From Scenedesmus sp. ARA3 (Eukaryota; Chlorophyta; Chlorophyceae; Sphaeropleales; Scenedesmaceae): DNA of 60,033 nt. The stretch lies in contig RWJK01001835.1 in the NCBI GenBank assembly GCA_004335835.1, positions 69,166-129,198 on the forward strand, given 5' to 3'. The notes beneath the pieces are model-generated. The model saw only the letters and a list, made by a program, of their open reading frames with translations, was not told where the DNA came from and did no database searches. Below are positions 34,756 through 47,641 of the stretch, piece after piece (the first letter of the stretch is position 1; every line of letters starts with the position of its first letter). The translations under genes were made by a program, and so were the position numbers.

Positions 34756-35187
34756 ATGTCAAAGATGGGGCAATTCTTTCAACAGGTGCTGCACCTACGC
34801 AAGTCCAGTACTAGCAGCAACGACAAGGAGCAGCCGCGAACAGCCTCAGGAACATCTGCAACTTCGGCCAGCAGCAGTACCACTGCTGCTGCCGATGAGC
34901 AGCAGCAGCAGCAGCAGCAGCAGCCACGCCCTGGCAGCAGCAGCAACAGCAGCAACACGGACAATGCAGGAATCAGCAGCCAGCAGCAGACAAATGCTTC
35001 TGCTGGCAGTGCAGGCAGCTGCAGGCAAGCACAAGATGCTGGCCCCCTGTTCCTTGATGTGCATCATGAGGCAAATGGCACAACAACAACTGTAGAAAAG
35101 GAGCAGCAGAGTGAGGCGCTTGCAGAGAGTCGTTCCGCCCCGTTGCCGGCAGTTCCCTCATCAGCCAAGGCAGGCATGCCAGCTCCT

Positions 35188-35218
<31 letters not shown>

Positions 35219-38052
35219 CAGAAGAAGGAGCGGCAGCAGCGCCGGCCAGTGCTGGCAGCGGCGGCAGCAGCAGCGGCGGCAAGTCTCCTGGCCCCGCAGC
35301 AGCAGCAGCAGCAGCAGTGACGCCCAAGGCGGCTGGCGGCAGCGGCAGCAGTGTCACATTCAGCCCCAGCTCCCGCTCTGTGTCAGCGGGGCGGGCAGCA
35401 GGCCTGTCGAGGCTCAGCATGGGGGCACTGTCACTCACACACAGCCTTGCAAATGACAGCTTTAAGGTGGGTATGTGGATGCGGGTCGCGGGCAATAGGG
35501 TTGATGCCAGCAGAGCAAGCCAATGCGAGATCGTGTCGCATGCTGATGCCTTCAGTTCACCTAAAGTTCACATATAACGTGTTACATTGTCATATGACAT
35601 GTTATTCTTGCAGGTGCGCGTGGGCATCTGTGCCATGGACAAGAAAGCCAAGAGCAAGGCGATGCGCGAGATCGTGTCGCGCCTGGAGGCCAGTGGCGAG
35701 TTTGAGATCGTGGGCTTTGGGGACGAGCTCATTTTGGGAGCGCCGATTACGGAGTGGCCGCGCGTCGACTGCCTCATGTCCTGGTACAGGTGAGACAACA
35801 AAGTGCGCCTGTGGGTGGTGTTGGCATGCTGTGCTCTGCACGGTCTGTTTGTTCATACAGCAAGCAGCATCCTACAGCATAACCACGGCACAAGTGTGCA
35901 GCACTTTCACAGCAAGCTTGCTTAAGCATCTTGCAGTAACGTTTGCTCACCCTAGGTTTGGCTCTGCTCATGTTGCCTCCCTGCAGTGACGGCTTCCCCC
36001 TGACCAAGGCGCAGGCGTATGCAGACGCCACCCGGCCCTTCCTCATCAACGACCTACACATGCAGGTGAGTGCACCGTATGGCTGCATGGCGGAATGATA
36101 TCTGGGTGACAGCAATCTCTGCTAGATGTGCAGGGCGGGCTTCTGCCTGTAGCTTTGCCTGGAGGCGCATGCAAAGCGCCCTTGCGCGGTAGTGTTGCAA
36201 TGCAGTAAGAGCTGGTCAGTAATGCTTAGTGTTTCATCGATACATAAAGGCCGGTTGACTCAGTAGTCTTATGTTTTAGCAAAACATTGTTACAGCATGT
36301 TATGTGCGTTACTGGTTACGCGGCAAGGCCGAAATAAGGTGTACTGCCTCCTGCAACAGCGCAGCATTGCAGTGCCTGCGCCATACATATATTAAGAGCA
36401 CGTACAACATACCAACATTTTCACAACGTGTCAAAACATGCACTGCAGGACGCGCTGCAAGACAGGCGTGAGGTGTACCGCCTGCTGCAGGAGCACGGCA
36501 TTGCGGTGCCTTCCCACATCGTGGTGGACAGGGACGGCTTGGAGCTTGGCGCAGATCCTCCAGGGTTCATTGAGGAGGTGGGTTGCCGGCATGTGAAATG
36601 TAGTGTAAGTTAAGCGGTGCAGCAAGTGCCTGTGCACATCGTGATCAACTGGGACGGCCTGACGGCAGGAGAGGATCTGCCCGGCTTCGTTGAGGAGGTG
36701 GGTGGCTGGTGTTTGGTGTACGGGGTAGAGCATTTGAGGTTGGCGCATATTGTGTAGGCACACATCATATGGAGACAGGGACGGCCTGGAGCCTGGCGCA
36801 GATCCTCCAGGGTTCATCGAGGAGGTGAGTGGCTGGTGTGTGGTGTGATGGGTTGAGGAATGAAAGCTGCCGCATCATGTGGACCCACACATTGTGGTGG
36901 ATAGGGACGGCCTGGAGCCTGGCGCAGATCCTCCAGGGTTCATTGAGGAGGTGGGTGGGCGGCGTGAATGTGACATGTATTGTAAATCAAGCGGTGCAAC
37001 AAGTGCCTGTGCACACTGTGATAAACTGGAACGGCCTGGAGCCTGGCGCAGACCCTCCTGGCTTCATTGAGGAGGTGGGTGGTCTCTGTGTGGTGTGATA
37101 TGTGTTGATGAAGCCGCCGCATCATGTGCACGCACACATTGTTGTCCTCTGCTTAACACCAAAGTGCTGCCCTACTTCCTCAATGCTTGCAGGAGGACTG
37201 TGTTGAGCTGGGTGGCGTGCGGATCGACAAGCTGTTCGTGCATGCTGCTTCTGCCGCATGCCTTTGATTTCACCGTGTAACTCCTTCACCCGTTTCTTTC
37301 ACTGCAGGAGGACTACGTTGAGCTGGGCGGCGTGCGTATTGACAAGCCGTTTGTGGAGAAGCCAGCCAGCGGCGAGGACCACAACATACACATCTACTAC
37401 CCGCACAGCATGGTGAGCGTCCATCTTTTGATGTGAAAGTGTGCAGGCACCGCTGCGGTCCACCACGGCAGTGCGTTGAGCACCATGGCTGGCAATTGCA
37501 TGCTGTCACAGGCAAGGAGCTTCATATGACAACTTGGAGTGTGTGGTGCGGTATCATTGTGTGCACAATGACGTGCCCGGTTTGCACCGTGCCATGCGCA
37601 TGGCACACTGTACGAGATGCCCAAGTGGACATCTTTACCATATTTTTTGCCAATGGTTTCGTGATGCTGCCCTGCAGGGTGGCGGCGTGAAGCGGCTGTT
37701 CCGCAAGGTGGACAACAAGAGCAGCTGCTACGACCCGCACCACCCGGGCACTGTGCGGCGCGACGGCAGCTTCATCTACGAGGAGTTCTTAGCTACAGGC
37801 GGCACCGACGTCAAGGTGAGCCCAGCACAATCCCGCATTACATTAGCGCTTGACTGCAGAGGTAAAAATGCCGACTTTGCTCAGTATAGTTCCCCACTGT
37901 CCCTTTTCCCACCCTTCATGTTACTGTGTCCCTCGCTCTAGTCTATTCATGACCCTGCTGCTGCTGCTGCTGGTGGTGGCGGTACCTGCACTTGTGCATC
38001 GTGGACCCCTGCTACGCTCACGCGGAGGCGCGCAAGCTGACCCTGCTGTTGC

Positions 38053-38085
<33 letters not shown>

Positions 38086-41000
38086 CAGGTATACACCGTA
38101 GGGCCCCGTTACGCTCATGCGGAGGCGCGAAAGTCGCCCGTGGTGGACGGCCGCGTGCTGCGCACAGCAGACGGCAAGGAGATGCGCTTCCCAGTGCTGC
38201 TCAGCCCCGCGGAGAAGGAGACCAGCCGCACTGTGTGCCTGGCGTTTGGGCAGAAGGTGCGGCTGCAAAATAAATTTGCGATGCGCACACTCAGCCACGA
38301 GTGGGTGTGCGTCTGCACAGTACACAGCGCGCACGCCCATGCTTGTACTGCAGTGCTAGCTGCTCCGTGTTCAACAACAATGGTCTGCTGTCGTTTCATC
38401 CGCACAGCATGTCACATGCCTGAGCTTGTGCTGCCATACTGCGCGTGCGTCGCAGGTGTGTGGCTTTGATCTGCTGCGCAGCGAGCAGGCACTCTGCATT
38501 GCACTGCTGTCCGTTCGCTGTATTACTTCTGTGGTTGTGTGATGTGTCGCAGGTGTGTGGCTTTGACCTGCTGCGCAGCGAGAAGGGGCGCAGCTACGTG
38601 TGCGACGTCAACGGCTGGAGCTTCGTGAAGAACAGCCGCAAATATTACGACGACGCGGCAGGTGAGCACAGCGGTCGTTTTGTGCAGATCGTTTTACTGT
38701 CTCACTTGGACGCGTGTGCTGCTTGCTGCCGTGGGTTGCTGCCCGATTCCTGTCGTTTCTGCCGAGAGCGCTGCCACGGTCATTGAACACGCGTCATGCG
38801 CAGCACCATCTCCACCCACGCTTGCTGCACCTGACTTTAGTTGTGACTATGTTGCACCGCTGCTGTTTTCTTTCCTTTGCGTCAACAAACAGGCATCATG
38901 CGCAGCACCATTCTTGCTGCGCTGGCCCCTCATCGCCTGGCCCTGGCACCCCCCTCAGGCAGCCCCCTCATGTTGTAGCTGTAAAACCAACACCACATAC
39001 AACATCATAGGCATCTAACGCCTCATTTCCTGCCACCCTTCTGACTATGTGTTCTTCCTGCCTCACCATCTGCTGCCTGTTGCACATCAGGCATCATGCG
39101 CAGCACCATCCTTGCTGCGCTAGCACCCCATCGCCTGGCACTGGCACCTCCCTCAGGCAGCCTTCTCTCATTCGAGCTGTGTCTGTCTCACCAACGCCAC
39201 TTGCAACATAATAGGCATCAAGCGCAGCACCATCCTCACTCACCCACCTCGCTGCAACCGACTTTAACTGCTATTCCGCCGCACCGCTGCTGTTTCCTGA
39301 CCTGTCCTTTACACACAGGCATCATGCGCAGCACCATCCTCGCTGCACTGGCCCCTCACAGGCTGGCCCTGGCACCCCCCTCAGGCAGCCCCCTCTCATT
39401 CGGGCTGGGCCTGTCGCCAGCACAGCAGAGCGCAGCAGCAGCAGCAGCTGCAGCAGCAGGGTATGATGATGTCGCAGTGGCTGCTGCTGCTGCCGGGTAT
39501 GATGAGGAGTCCCTGGGCATGATGCGCAAGACGGCATCACTGCAGGTGTGTTATGTAACATGATCATCAGTGGTGTTGTGTTCGAAATCTTTGTTTATTT
39601 ATCACCAGCAGCAGCAGGGTATGATGACGTGACAGTTGCTGCTGCTGCTGCTGCCGGGTATGATTAGGAGTCCCTGGGCATGATGCGCAAGACGGCGTCA
39701 CTGCAGGTGTGTTATGTAACATGATCATCAGTGTTTTGTTTGAAATCTTTGTTTATTTATCACCAGCAGCAGCAGGGTATGATGACGTGACAGTTGCTGC
39801 TGCTGCTGCTGTCGGGTATGATGAGGAGTCCCTGGGCATGATGCGCAAGACGGCGTCGCTGCAGGTGCGTCGTAACACGTCATATGCTGTGTTGTATTGT
39901 TGCATGGTGTCGTCTGGGCCAGATTGGTATGAGCTTTCCAGCCTCATGGCTCAGCTGTCAGGAGTGGACCTGCTGGAAGCCACCCGCACTGATGAGCGCT
40001 GCAGCCTGCCACTGATCGCATGTAATACCGCTGAACTCTTTGTAGGTAGCCTACAACCTGTTTGTACTGCTCAACCTTGCAGGAGCTGAGCAGCCTGATG
40101 GCTGAGCTGTCTGGCGTTGATCTGCTGGAGGCCACCCGCACTGATGAGCGCTCCACCCTGCCATTAATCACATGTGATACCGCTGAACTCTTCAGCACTG
40201 CTAAACCTGTTCTTACTGCTGAACCCTGCAGGAGTTGAGCAGCCTCATGGCTGAGCTGTCTGGCGTTGATCTCCTGGAGGCCACGCGCACTGCTGCTGCT
40301 GCTGAATCCAGCCACCAACATCATCTCACAAAACCCACTGCCTGTGCTTAAACCTGCAGGAGTTGAGCAGCCTCATGGCTGAGCTGTCAGGAGTAGATCT
40401 GCTGGAGGCCACGCGCACCGATGAGCGCTCTACCCGGGAGGAGCTGCGCTGCGTGCTGGCTGTGGTGAGGCACGGCGACAGGACGCCCAAGCAGAAGCTC
40501 AAGGTAAGCCTGGATGAAGTAGAAAGGAAGATATGATGGTTGTAGCACTGTACAGGGCTGCTGTTTGCATGATTGTATGCTCCGCCTGTATAGAGCTGTG
40601 GTTTGTGCTTGCTGTCTTGAGGCACGGCACAGGACGCTCAAGCAGAAGCTCAAGGTAGGCTGCAGGAACCAAAATGAGCACATGGTGTCCCTATACACAT
40701 GTATTTCTCCAATATAAGTTTGCGCTGCTGTACGCACCTGCATTGCTTCATTGCAGGTGCGCTGCAGCTGCGTTGTCCGGCTGCCTGCCTCACAGCTGCT
40801 GCCTCACAGCTCTGCGCCTTGTATGTCTTTTGTCTCTTGCAGGTGCGCGTGCGGCACCCCGCGCTGCTGGCGCTGTTTGCGAAGCACGCCGACTCCAAGG
40901 GCAAGCAGGCCAAGCTGAAGAGCCCCGCACAGCTGCAGGAGCTGCTGGACATATGCAGGAGCACACTGGCGGTGGGTATTAGGGCCGCATGGTTCATGAG

Positions 41001-44000
41001 TTTTAGGGTTCAGGGATGTTATTACCAGCTTTAGTTTTGGGGGGCTTTGGAGGGCCCTGCGCAGCTGCAGGAGCTGCTGGATATATGCAGGAGCACGCTG
41101 GCGGTGAGGATATTGGGATGTCGAGTCAGTGCGGGCGCTCACCTGTTGCTGAAGCATACTAGATTTGTGCTGGACCTTATATTTTCATGTTTGGCTGCAG
41201 GAGCTGAGTCACCCGCCGCCGCCCGGCTTGTCAGACGAGGAGGCTGAGGATCGCGAGGAGAAGCGCGAGAAGCTGCACATCGTGAAGACCGTGCTGGAGC
41301 AGGTGCCTTACAGCAGCAATCAAACTCATCTCTTGAATGATGAACAGCAGCTGCAAAGTATACAGGTTGCGCTGGAGCATGTAGCTGCACAGCTTCAGGC
41401 ATGCACATGGTTGTATGGTTGCATTGACTGCGCCACGCTCTGTTACCCAATGTCTTTCGAGTGAGTTGCGGTGTATTTACATGCTGACGAGGTCATTGTG
41501 TGTCGCTGCTCTGCTCTGCTCTGCTCTGCTTTGTATGCTGCAGGGTGGCCAGTTCAGCGGCATCAACCGCAAGGTGCAGCTGAAGCCGCTCACATGGGTC
41601 ACACCCGGCGACAGCCAGCAGCAGCAGCAGCAGCAGAACCCTGCAAGTGGCGACGGCAGCAGCAGCGCCTACCAGCAGCAGCCGCAGGACTCTACAGCAC
41701 AGCAGCAGCAAGCCAGCAGCAGTCTAGACCAGCAGCCGCCGCAGCAGCAGCCTTCTGATCTGCAGCAGCAGCCATCAAAATCTGAGCAGCAGCAGCAGGC
41801 GGCCAAGCCACTGCTAACAGAAGCGCTGCTCATCCTGAAGTACGGTGGCGTGCTGACACATGCGGGGCGGGCTCAAGCTGAGGAGCTGGGGAAAGTGTTC
41901 AGGCTGGTCATGTACCCCAGGTGCGTTTTGTCATGCTGCGTTATTGTTATTATGTTTCAATTATGTTTTATTGTCATGAAGGGTTGGTGCTGCAGGATGT
42001 GTGTATGTGTCTGCTCATGCATTGGCGAGGCGTGACAGCTGTGCAGCTGGGCTGAGTCTTCAGGCTGGTGATGCACCCCAGGTGCGCTGGGCGCTCACCT
42101 GTGTTATGTTTCGCCCTTTGTTTATTGCTTTCACTTCAACTTCACAGCTTGTGGCACCTGCGCACTCCAAACTTTGCCTGCAAGACACTCGCTGTGGTCA
42201 AGTGTTCCCGCAGCTGACCCTGATGCTGCTGCTGCTGTTGCTGGTGCAGGTATGGCTCAGCTGGCGGCGGCCTGCTGCGGCTGCACTCCACCTACAGGCA
42301 CGACCTGAAGATCTACTCCAGCGATGAGGGCCGCGTGCAGGTGAGGCAGGATACAACAAGTCCCTGGGAAGGCTCTCACGGCATCTTTGCGAGCATGCCG
42401 CTTTGCGTCAAGCGGTACGCTGCTCAATGCATGGCTTCCTCGTGTTGGTGCGGTTGCTTCCTCTCAACCAATGCTATTCAGGCCTGCTGTAGCAATTGTC
42501 TGCGGTGGTCTTCACCCAAACACTGCCTGCGGGGGAGGCCGCTGCTCTCACACACCCCATTGCCACTGCCGCTGCTGCTGCTGCTGCTGCTGCTGCCGCA
42601 GGTGTCCGCCGCTGCCGTCACCAAGGGCCTGCTGGCGCTGGAAGGCTGTTGCTGACAATTGTTCTGCTCCTGCTGCTGCTGCCGCCAGCATAGTAACAGC
42701 TAGTTGTCAACTGCTGCTGCTGCTGCTGCAGGTATCTGCCGCTGCCTTCACGAAGGGCCTGCTTGCACTGGAGGGCAGCAGCCTGACCCCGATCCTGGTC
42801 AGCCTGGTCACCAAGGACGCCAGCATGCTGGACGCGTTCGGCAAGGTGCGCTAGTTGATATCATGCTATGCTTGTTGGAAGCAATGATGGTATCGATATT
42901 TTGTATGGTGTACATCGTGCCCCCTTTTATGTCATTATGACAAAAGCGTGCTGAGCAAATTTCGTGCAACTTATGCGTTGCTGCTTCAATCCATTTAAAT
43001 CCATTGGCCCCTCATAGCCCTTGCCTGAGACGTCCGGCCCATACTCTGCTGCTGACACTTGTGACGGCGTCACAATGCAGGGCGCCAGTGATGACATCCG
43101 GCGCGCAAAGCAGATCCTGTACTCAGCAATGACATGGGACCCAGCCACTTCCACATCCTCCAACTTCACACCCAACTACAGCCGCAGCTCCACCCCTGCA
43201 CCCACACCCCTGCTGACGTCACCCCCTATGAGCCCCCGCAGCATAAGCAGGGCCAGCAGCAGCGGCGGCGGCGCTGGTGGTTCAGGTCTTGCCAGGATCT
43301 CAGCGGGCGGCCCAGATCAGCAGCAGCAGCAGCAGCAGCAGGGTGTGGTGGCAGCAGCAGCGGCGGCTGTGGCTGCAGCAAACGGCAGCAGTAGTGTGCA
43401 GGCAGGCGGTGGCGTGCAGCTGCAGGCATCGAGCAGCAGCCAGGAGGGAGCAGCAGCAGCAGCAGCAGGGCCGCCGGGAAGTGACATTGCAGGCATGCCT
43501 GAGGCCCCGCTGCAGCACCTGAAGAGGCTGAATGAGCTCATGAAGACCATGGTGGAGCAGGTGGGTGTGTCCAGGGCTTCCATGCTTTTGTATGTTGCAG
43601 GTGCCTTTGCTTGGCAGGATGGTTGCCAATGCAGGACTGGTTACTTGATTAGATCAACACACGCTTGTAAAAGCTTTTTTGATGGTGAAAGGTGGATGGG
43701 GAGTGATGAAAAGGCTGTGTGGTGGGCAGTTCCCTAGCTGGTGTGCTGCTGGTGCAGATTCTGCACCTTCGCCAGCACAGTCAGCTGATTGCCAATCCTT
43801 GACGGTCACAGCTGGTACCAATCCGACTGCACTGACTCAGGAACTGTGCCTGCCTGCTGTGCCGCCCTGTCTGTGTATTGCCGGCCTGCTGTGCTGTCCC
43901 TTTTCGCTGCGTTTGGCTGTGCTGCCTGCAGCTGCGGCAGCTGGTGCTTGCTGAGAAGCGCCACGGCATGACCAGCAACGCCAGCAGCAGCGCCAAGGAC

Positions 44001-46728
44001 CTCACACAAGCAGAGGCAGCAACAGAAGCAGCAGCAGCAGGTGACTCGGCTGCAGGTGCTGCTGACAGCAGCAGCGGCGGGCTGCTCGGCAGCATGACAA
44101 GCCTTACAAGTCAGCCCCTGCCAGGGGTGTCCCCACTCAGCCCAAGAGTGTCTGGGGCAGCAGCAGCAGCAGCAGCAGCAGCGGCAGCAGCACCTGCAGC
44201 AGCAGCAGGATCGCCGCAGCGGCCGTCGACGGCACCGCCGGCTGGTGCTGCTGCTGCTGCTGCTTGTGGGGCCGGCAGTGCTGCTGCGGCGGCTGCAGCA
44301 GCACGCTACAGCAGCTTGAGCCAGGATCAGAATGTGAGTAAGCTGGGATGCGAGCACTGCTACCTGTAATTCGCAAGTTGCGAACGCGCAGCTGCTGTAG
44401 GGGCCTGAGTGATGCGCTGGCTATTCAGTGTGCTGCATGTCTTTGCCTCATCCGTGTGAACTGACACATGTCACCTCTGTCTGCTTTTCTTGCAGGACTG
44501 GGTGCTGCAGTCAGACCAGCCCTGCAGCGCGGAGCGGCTTGTTGATTGTATGTTTTTCTAAAACTATCTTATTAACTTCCCTTTTGTCTGTTGCTGCCGC
44601 AGGACTGGGTGCTGCAGCCGGACCAGCCCTGCAGCGGGGAGCGGCTGCTGCTGATGTTTGACCGCTGGCAGAAGCTGGCCAAGACCTTCTGCAAGAAGGG
44701 CCGCTTTGACATCAGCAAGGTGGGGAAAGCAACAAAAGCAACATGATTTTGAACCTGGTTTGAATGGCAGGCAGCAGCTGGCAGGGCGGCTGGTCACCAG
44801 CCCTGCACAAGGAGGCGCACGAAAGTGACAGCAGACCTGCACCTGGTGCTGAGCATGATGTTGAGCAATGGTGAGCAACACAAAGCATGCATCCACTCAC
44901 TACGTGTCCATTGTACTGCTGTTGTTCTGCATCTGCATCCGCACAGGTGCCGGACATCTACGACAGCGCCAAGTACGACGCGCTGCACAACGCGCACCTG
45001 GGGCTGGCGCCCACGCTGTACCAGCTCTACGCGGAGGCCAAGATCCTGGCGGACGCCGTCATCCCCAACGAGTGAGTACCGGCTGGTTATCTTTCAGTCA
45101 AATTGTGCAGTTTGTTTCTGTGAGCGTCACGCTGTACGAGCTGTATGCGAAGGCTAAAATCCCCGCGGACCGTCATCCCCAACGAGTGAGCACTTGCCTT
45201 TTTGCTGATTGCCTCGTGGTGGATGCTATCAACATGTGCATGTTTCACATGGCGCCAGCTCTATGCAGAGGCCAAGATCCTGGCAGACGCTGTCATCCCC
45301 AACGAGTGAGTACTGAGTAATCCCTACTCTGTTTTTGTTTGGATGTGACTGCCATGTGGTTTTTGACTGCTTGTTTGGGCTACTTGGTTTGACAAGCTGG
45401 CGGCAGACGAGCTGTAGAGCGGTACGCGGAAGGGAAGATTTTCGCGGACGCGCGTCATTGCCAACGAGTGAGTGGCGGGAGCGCCATGTCTGCTTGTTTG
45501 CTTCCGTAGCAAGGTCGTCACATACATATAAGGAGTGCAGCAGTGCATCATGTTTTTTGTGTTGCGTTCGTTCTATGGCAAAAGGCCCCTTAAGTGATAG
45601 ACGGGTTCTGTGAACATTTGCTACAAAGTTAGATTGCTTTCCGGATGTGAGCAGGTACGACACTGATCCTGCCGGCAAGCTGGCCATTGCCTCTAAACTT
45701 GCCACTGAGCTGTTGACCTTTTCTTTGAACATGCATCTCATTAATGTTTCATCATGTTTCAACTGCAACCGCAGATACGGCACCGACCCTGCCGGCAAGC
45801 TGGCCATTGCCAGCAAGATAGCCACGGAGCTGCTGGCCACTTTTTAGATGGCCACTTGTGGATTGGTGCTGTGTCTGACCTGATGTTGCCATGTGTTGTT
45901 TTGCAGGTACGGCACCGACCCCGGCGGCAAACTGGCCATCGCCAGCACGTTTGCCGCCAAGCTGCTGCCATCTTCAAAGTAACACTCACCAATTTTCATC
46001 ATGTTTCAACTGCAACCGCAGGTACGGCACCGACCCCGCAGGCAAGCTGGCCATTGCCAGCAAGATAGCCACGGAGCTGCTGGCCAAGCTGCTGGACGAC
46101 CTGCGGGCCAGCAAAGAGGAGAGCCTCGCAACGCTGACAGGTGAGACATGCTGTTTGTATGTGTGTGTTTGCACAACTGCTTTGTCTGTTGTATTGTGTG
46201 CGGGCCAGCACGGAGGAGAGCCTCGCCGCATGTGTGTGCATGCGCGCGTGTTACTGCTCTGGTCCTGTGCTTTGCTGTTAACTTGTTCGCTTTCTCGTGC
46301 TGCTGTCCCCCTGCAGATGTCGACACCCCAGCCGCTGTCAGCAGGGTCGACCACTGGCAGCACAAACCAACAGACACCCACTGTCCTGCGCTGCATGCCG
46401 TGTTTTTTGTGTTTCTGTTCACCTGCAGACGTGGACACCCCAGCTCCCGTCAGCAGGGTCAACCACGACCGCCCCCTCAGCCGCAAGTCCATGCCGGCAC
46501 TACGAGCAGCCTCCACCAACAACCCCAACGTCGCCGCCGCTGCTGCTGCCGCATCTGACGGTGGCAGTGCAGCCGCCGGCGACGGCAGCAGCAGCAGCAA
46601 CAATGCAGCAGGAACAGGCAGCGATGATGGGGCAGCAGACGCATCGCTGAGCGCTCGTGTGAAACGTGCAGCAAGTGCGGGTGCATCTCTCGCCTCTGCT
46701 GCCTCACTTGCTGCTGCATCTGACAGCT

Positions 46729-46763
<35 letters not shown>

Positions 46764-47397
46764 GGGCCGGGCAGTGACCGGGCAGGTGGTGATGAGGCTG
46801 AGGTTGAGGGTTGTGAGGGCGAGGAGGGTTTTGAGGCTGAGCCGGAATTGATCCACCGGCTGTGCCCCATGTACGCATCAGACATCAACAGCCCGCTGAG
46901 GTAAGCACATCTCAGCAACATCACAAATGCAAGCTTAATCACATCAAGAGGGTGTGTTTGTTCAGGGGAAGAGCGCATGCAGCTTTACGCATGCTACAAG
47001 GGGTGGCAGGGTTTCAAGGGCGAGGTGGGTTGTGCAGGCGAGGAAGGGTTTGAGACTGAACCGGAGCTGATCCACCGGCTGTGCCCGATGTATGCATCTG
47101 ACATCACAGCCCGCTGAGGTGAGGATTTAGTGGCTGGGTGTGTGGCCAACTGCTTGTTTGTAGATCAGCTGTGCGTGGTATGTTTGTGTGGTCCGCTAGC
47201 TGTGCCCCATGTGTGTATCTGACATCAACAACTCGCCGAGGTAAGCAAACCTCAGCAACATAGTGCTGCAGCAGCAGACGCAGCTGATGGCGTGTGTGTT
47301 GCTCTTGCGCAGACACAGTGCGCGTACTTGTATGGTGTCGGCATGCCTGCGTTTCAATTCTCATGTTTGTCATGCTTCTGCTGCTGCTGCTGCTGCC

Positions 47398-47433
<36 letters not shown>

Positions 47434-47593
47434 ACTTTCTGCAGGCACGTGCGCACACGCATTTACTTCACTAGCGAGTCCCACATCCACTGCCTGGTCA
47501 ACCTGCTGCTGCTGCTGCTGCTGCTGCGTCCTGCAGGCATGTGCGCACGCGCATCTACTTCACCAGCGAGTCCCACATGCACTCCCTGGTCAA

Positions 47594-47641
<48 letters not shown>

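Noticed and set aside
36619..37240. Mutually exclusive alternative exons in VIP1
   Set aside because: Copies have only one end of the exon and no complementary splice site at the other end, so as a set they cannot be cassette exons; noted instead as echoes.
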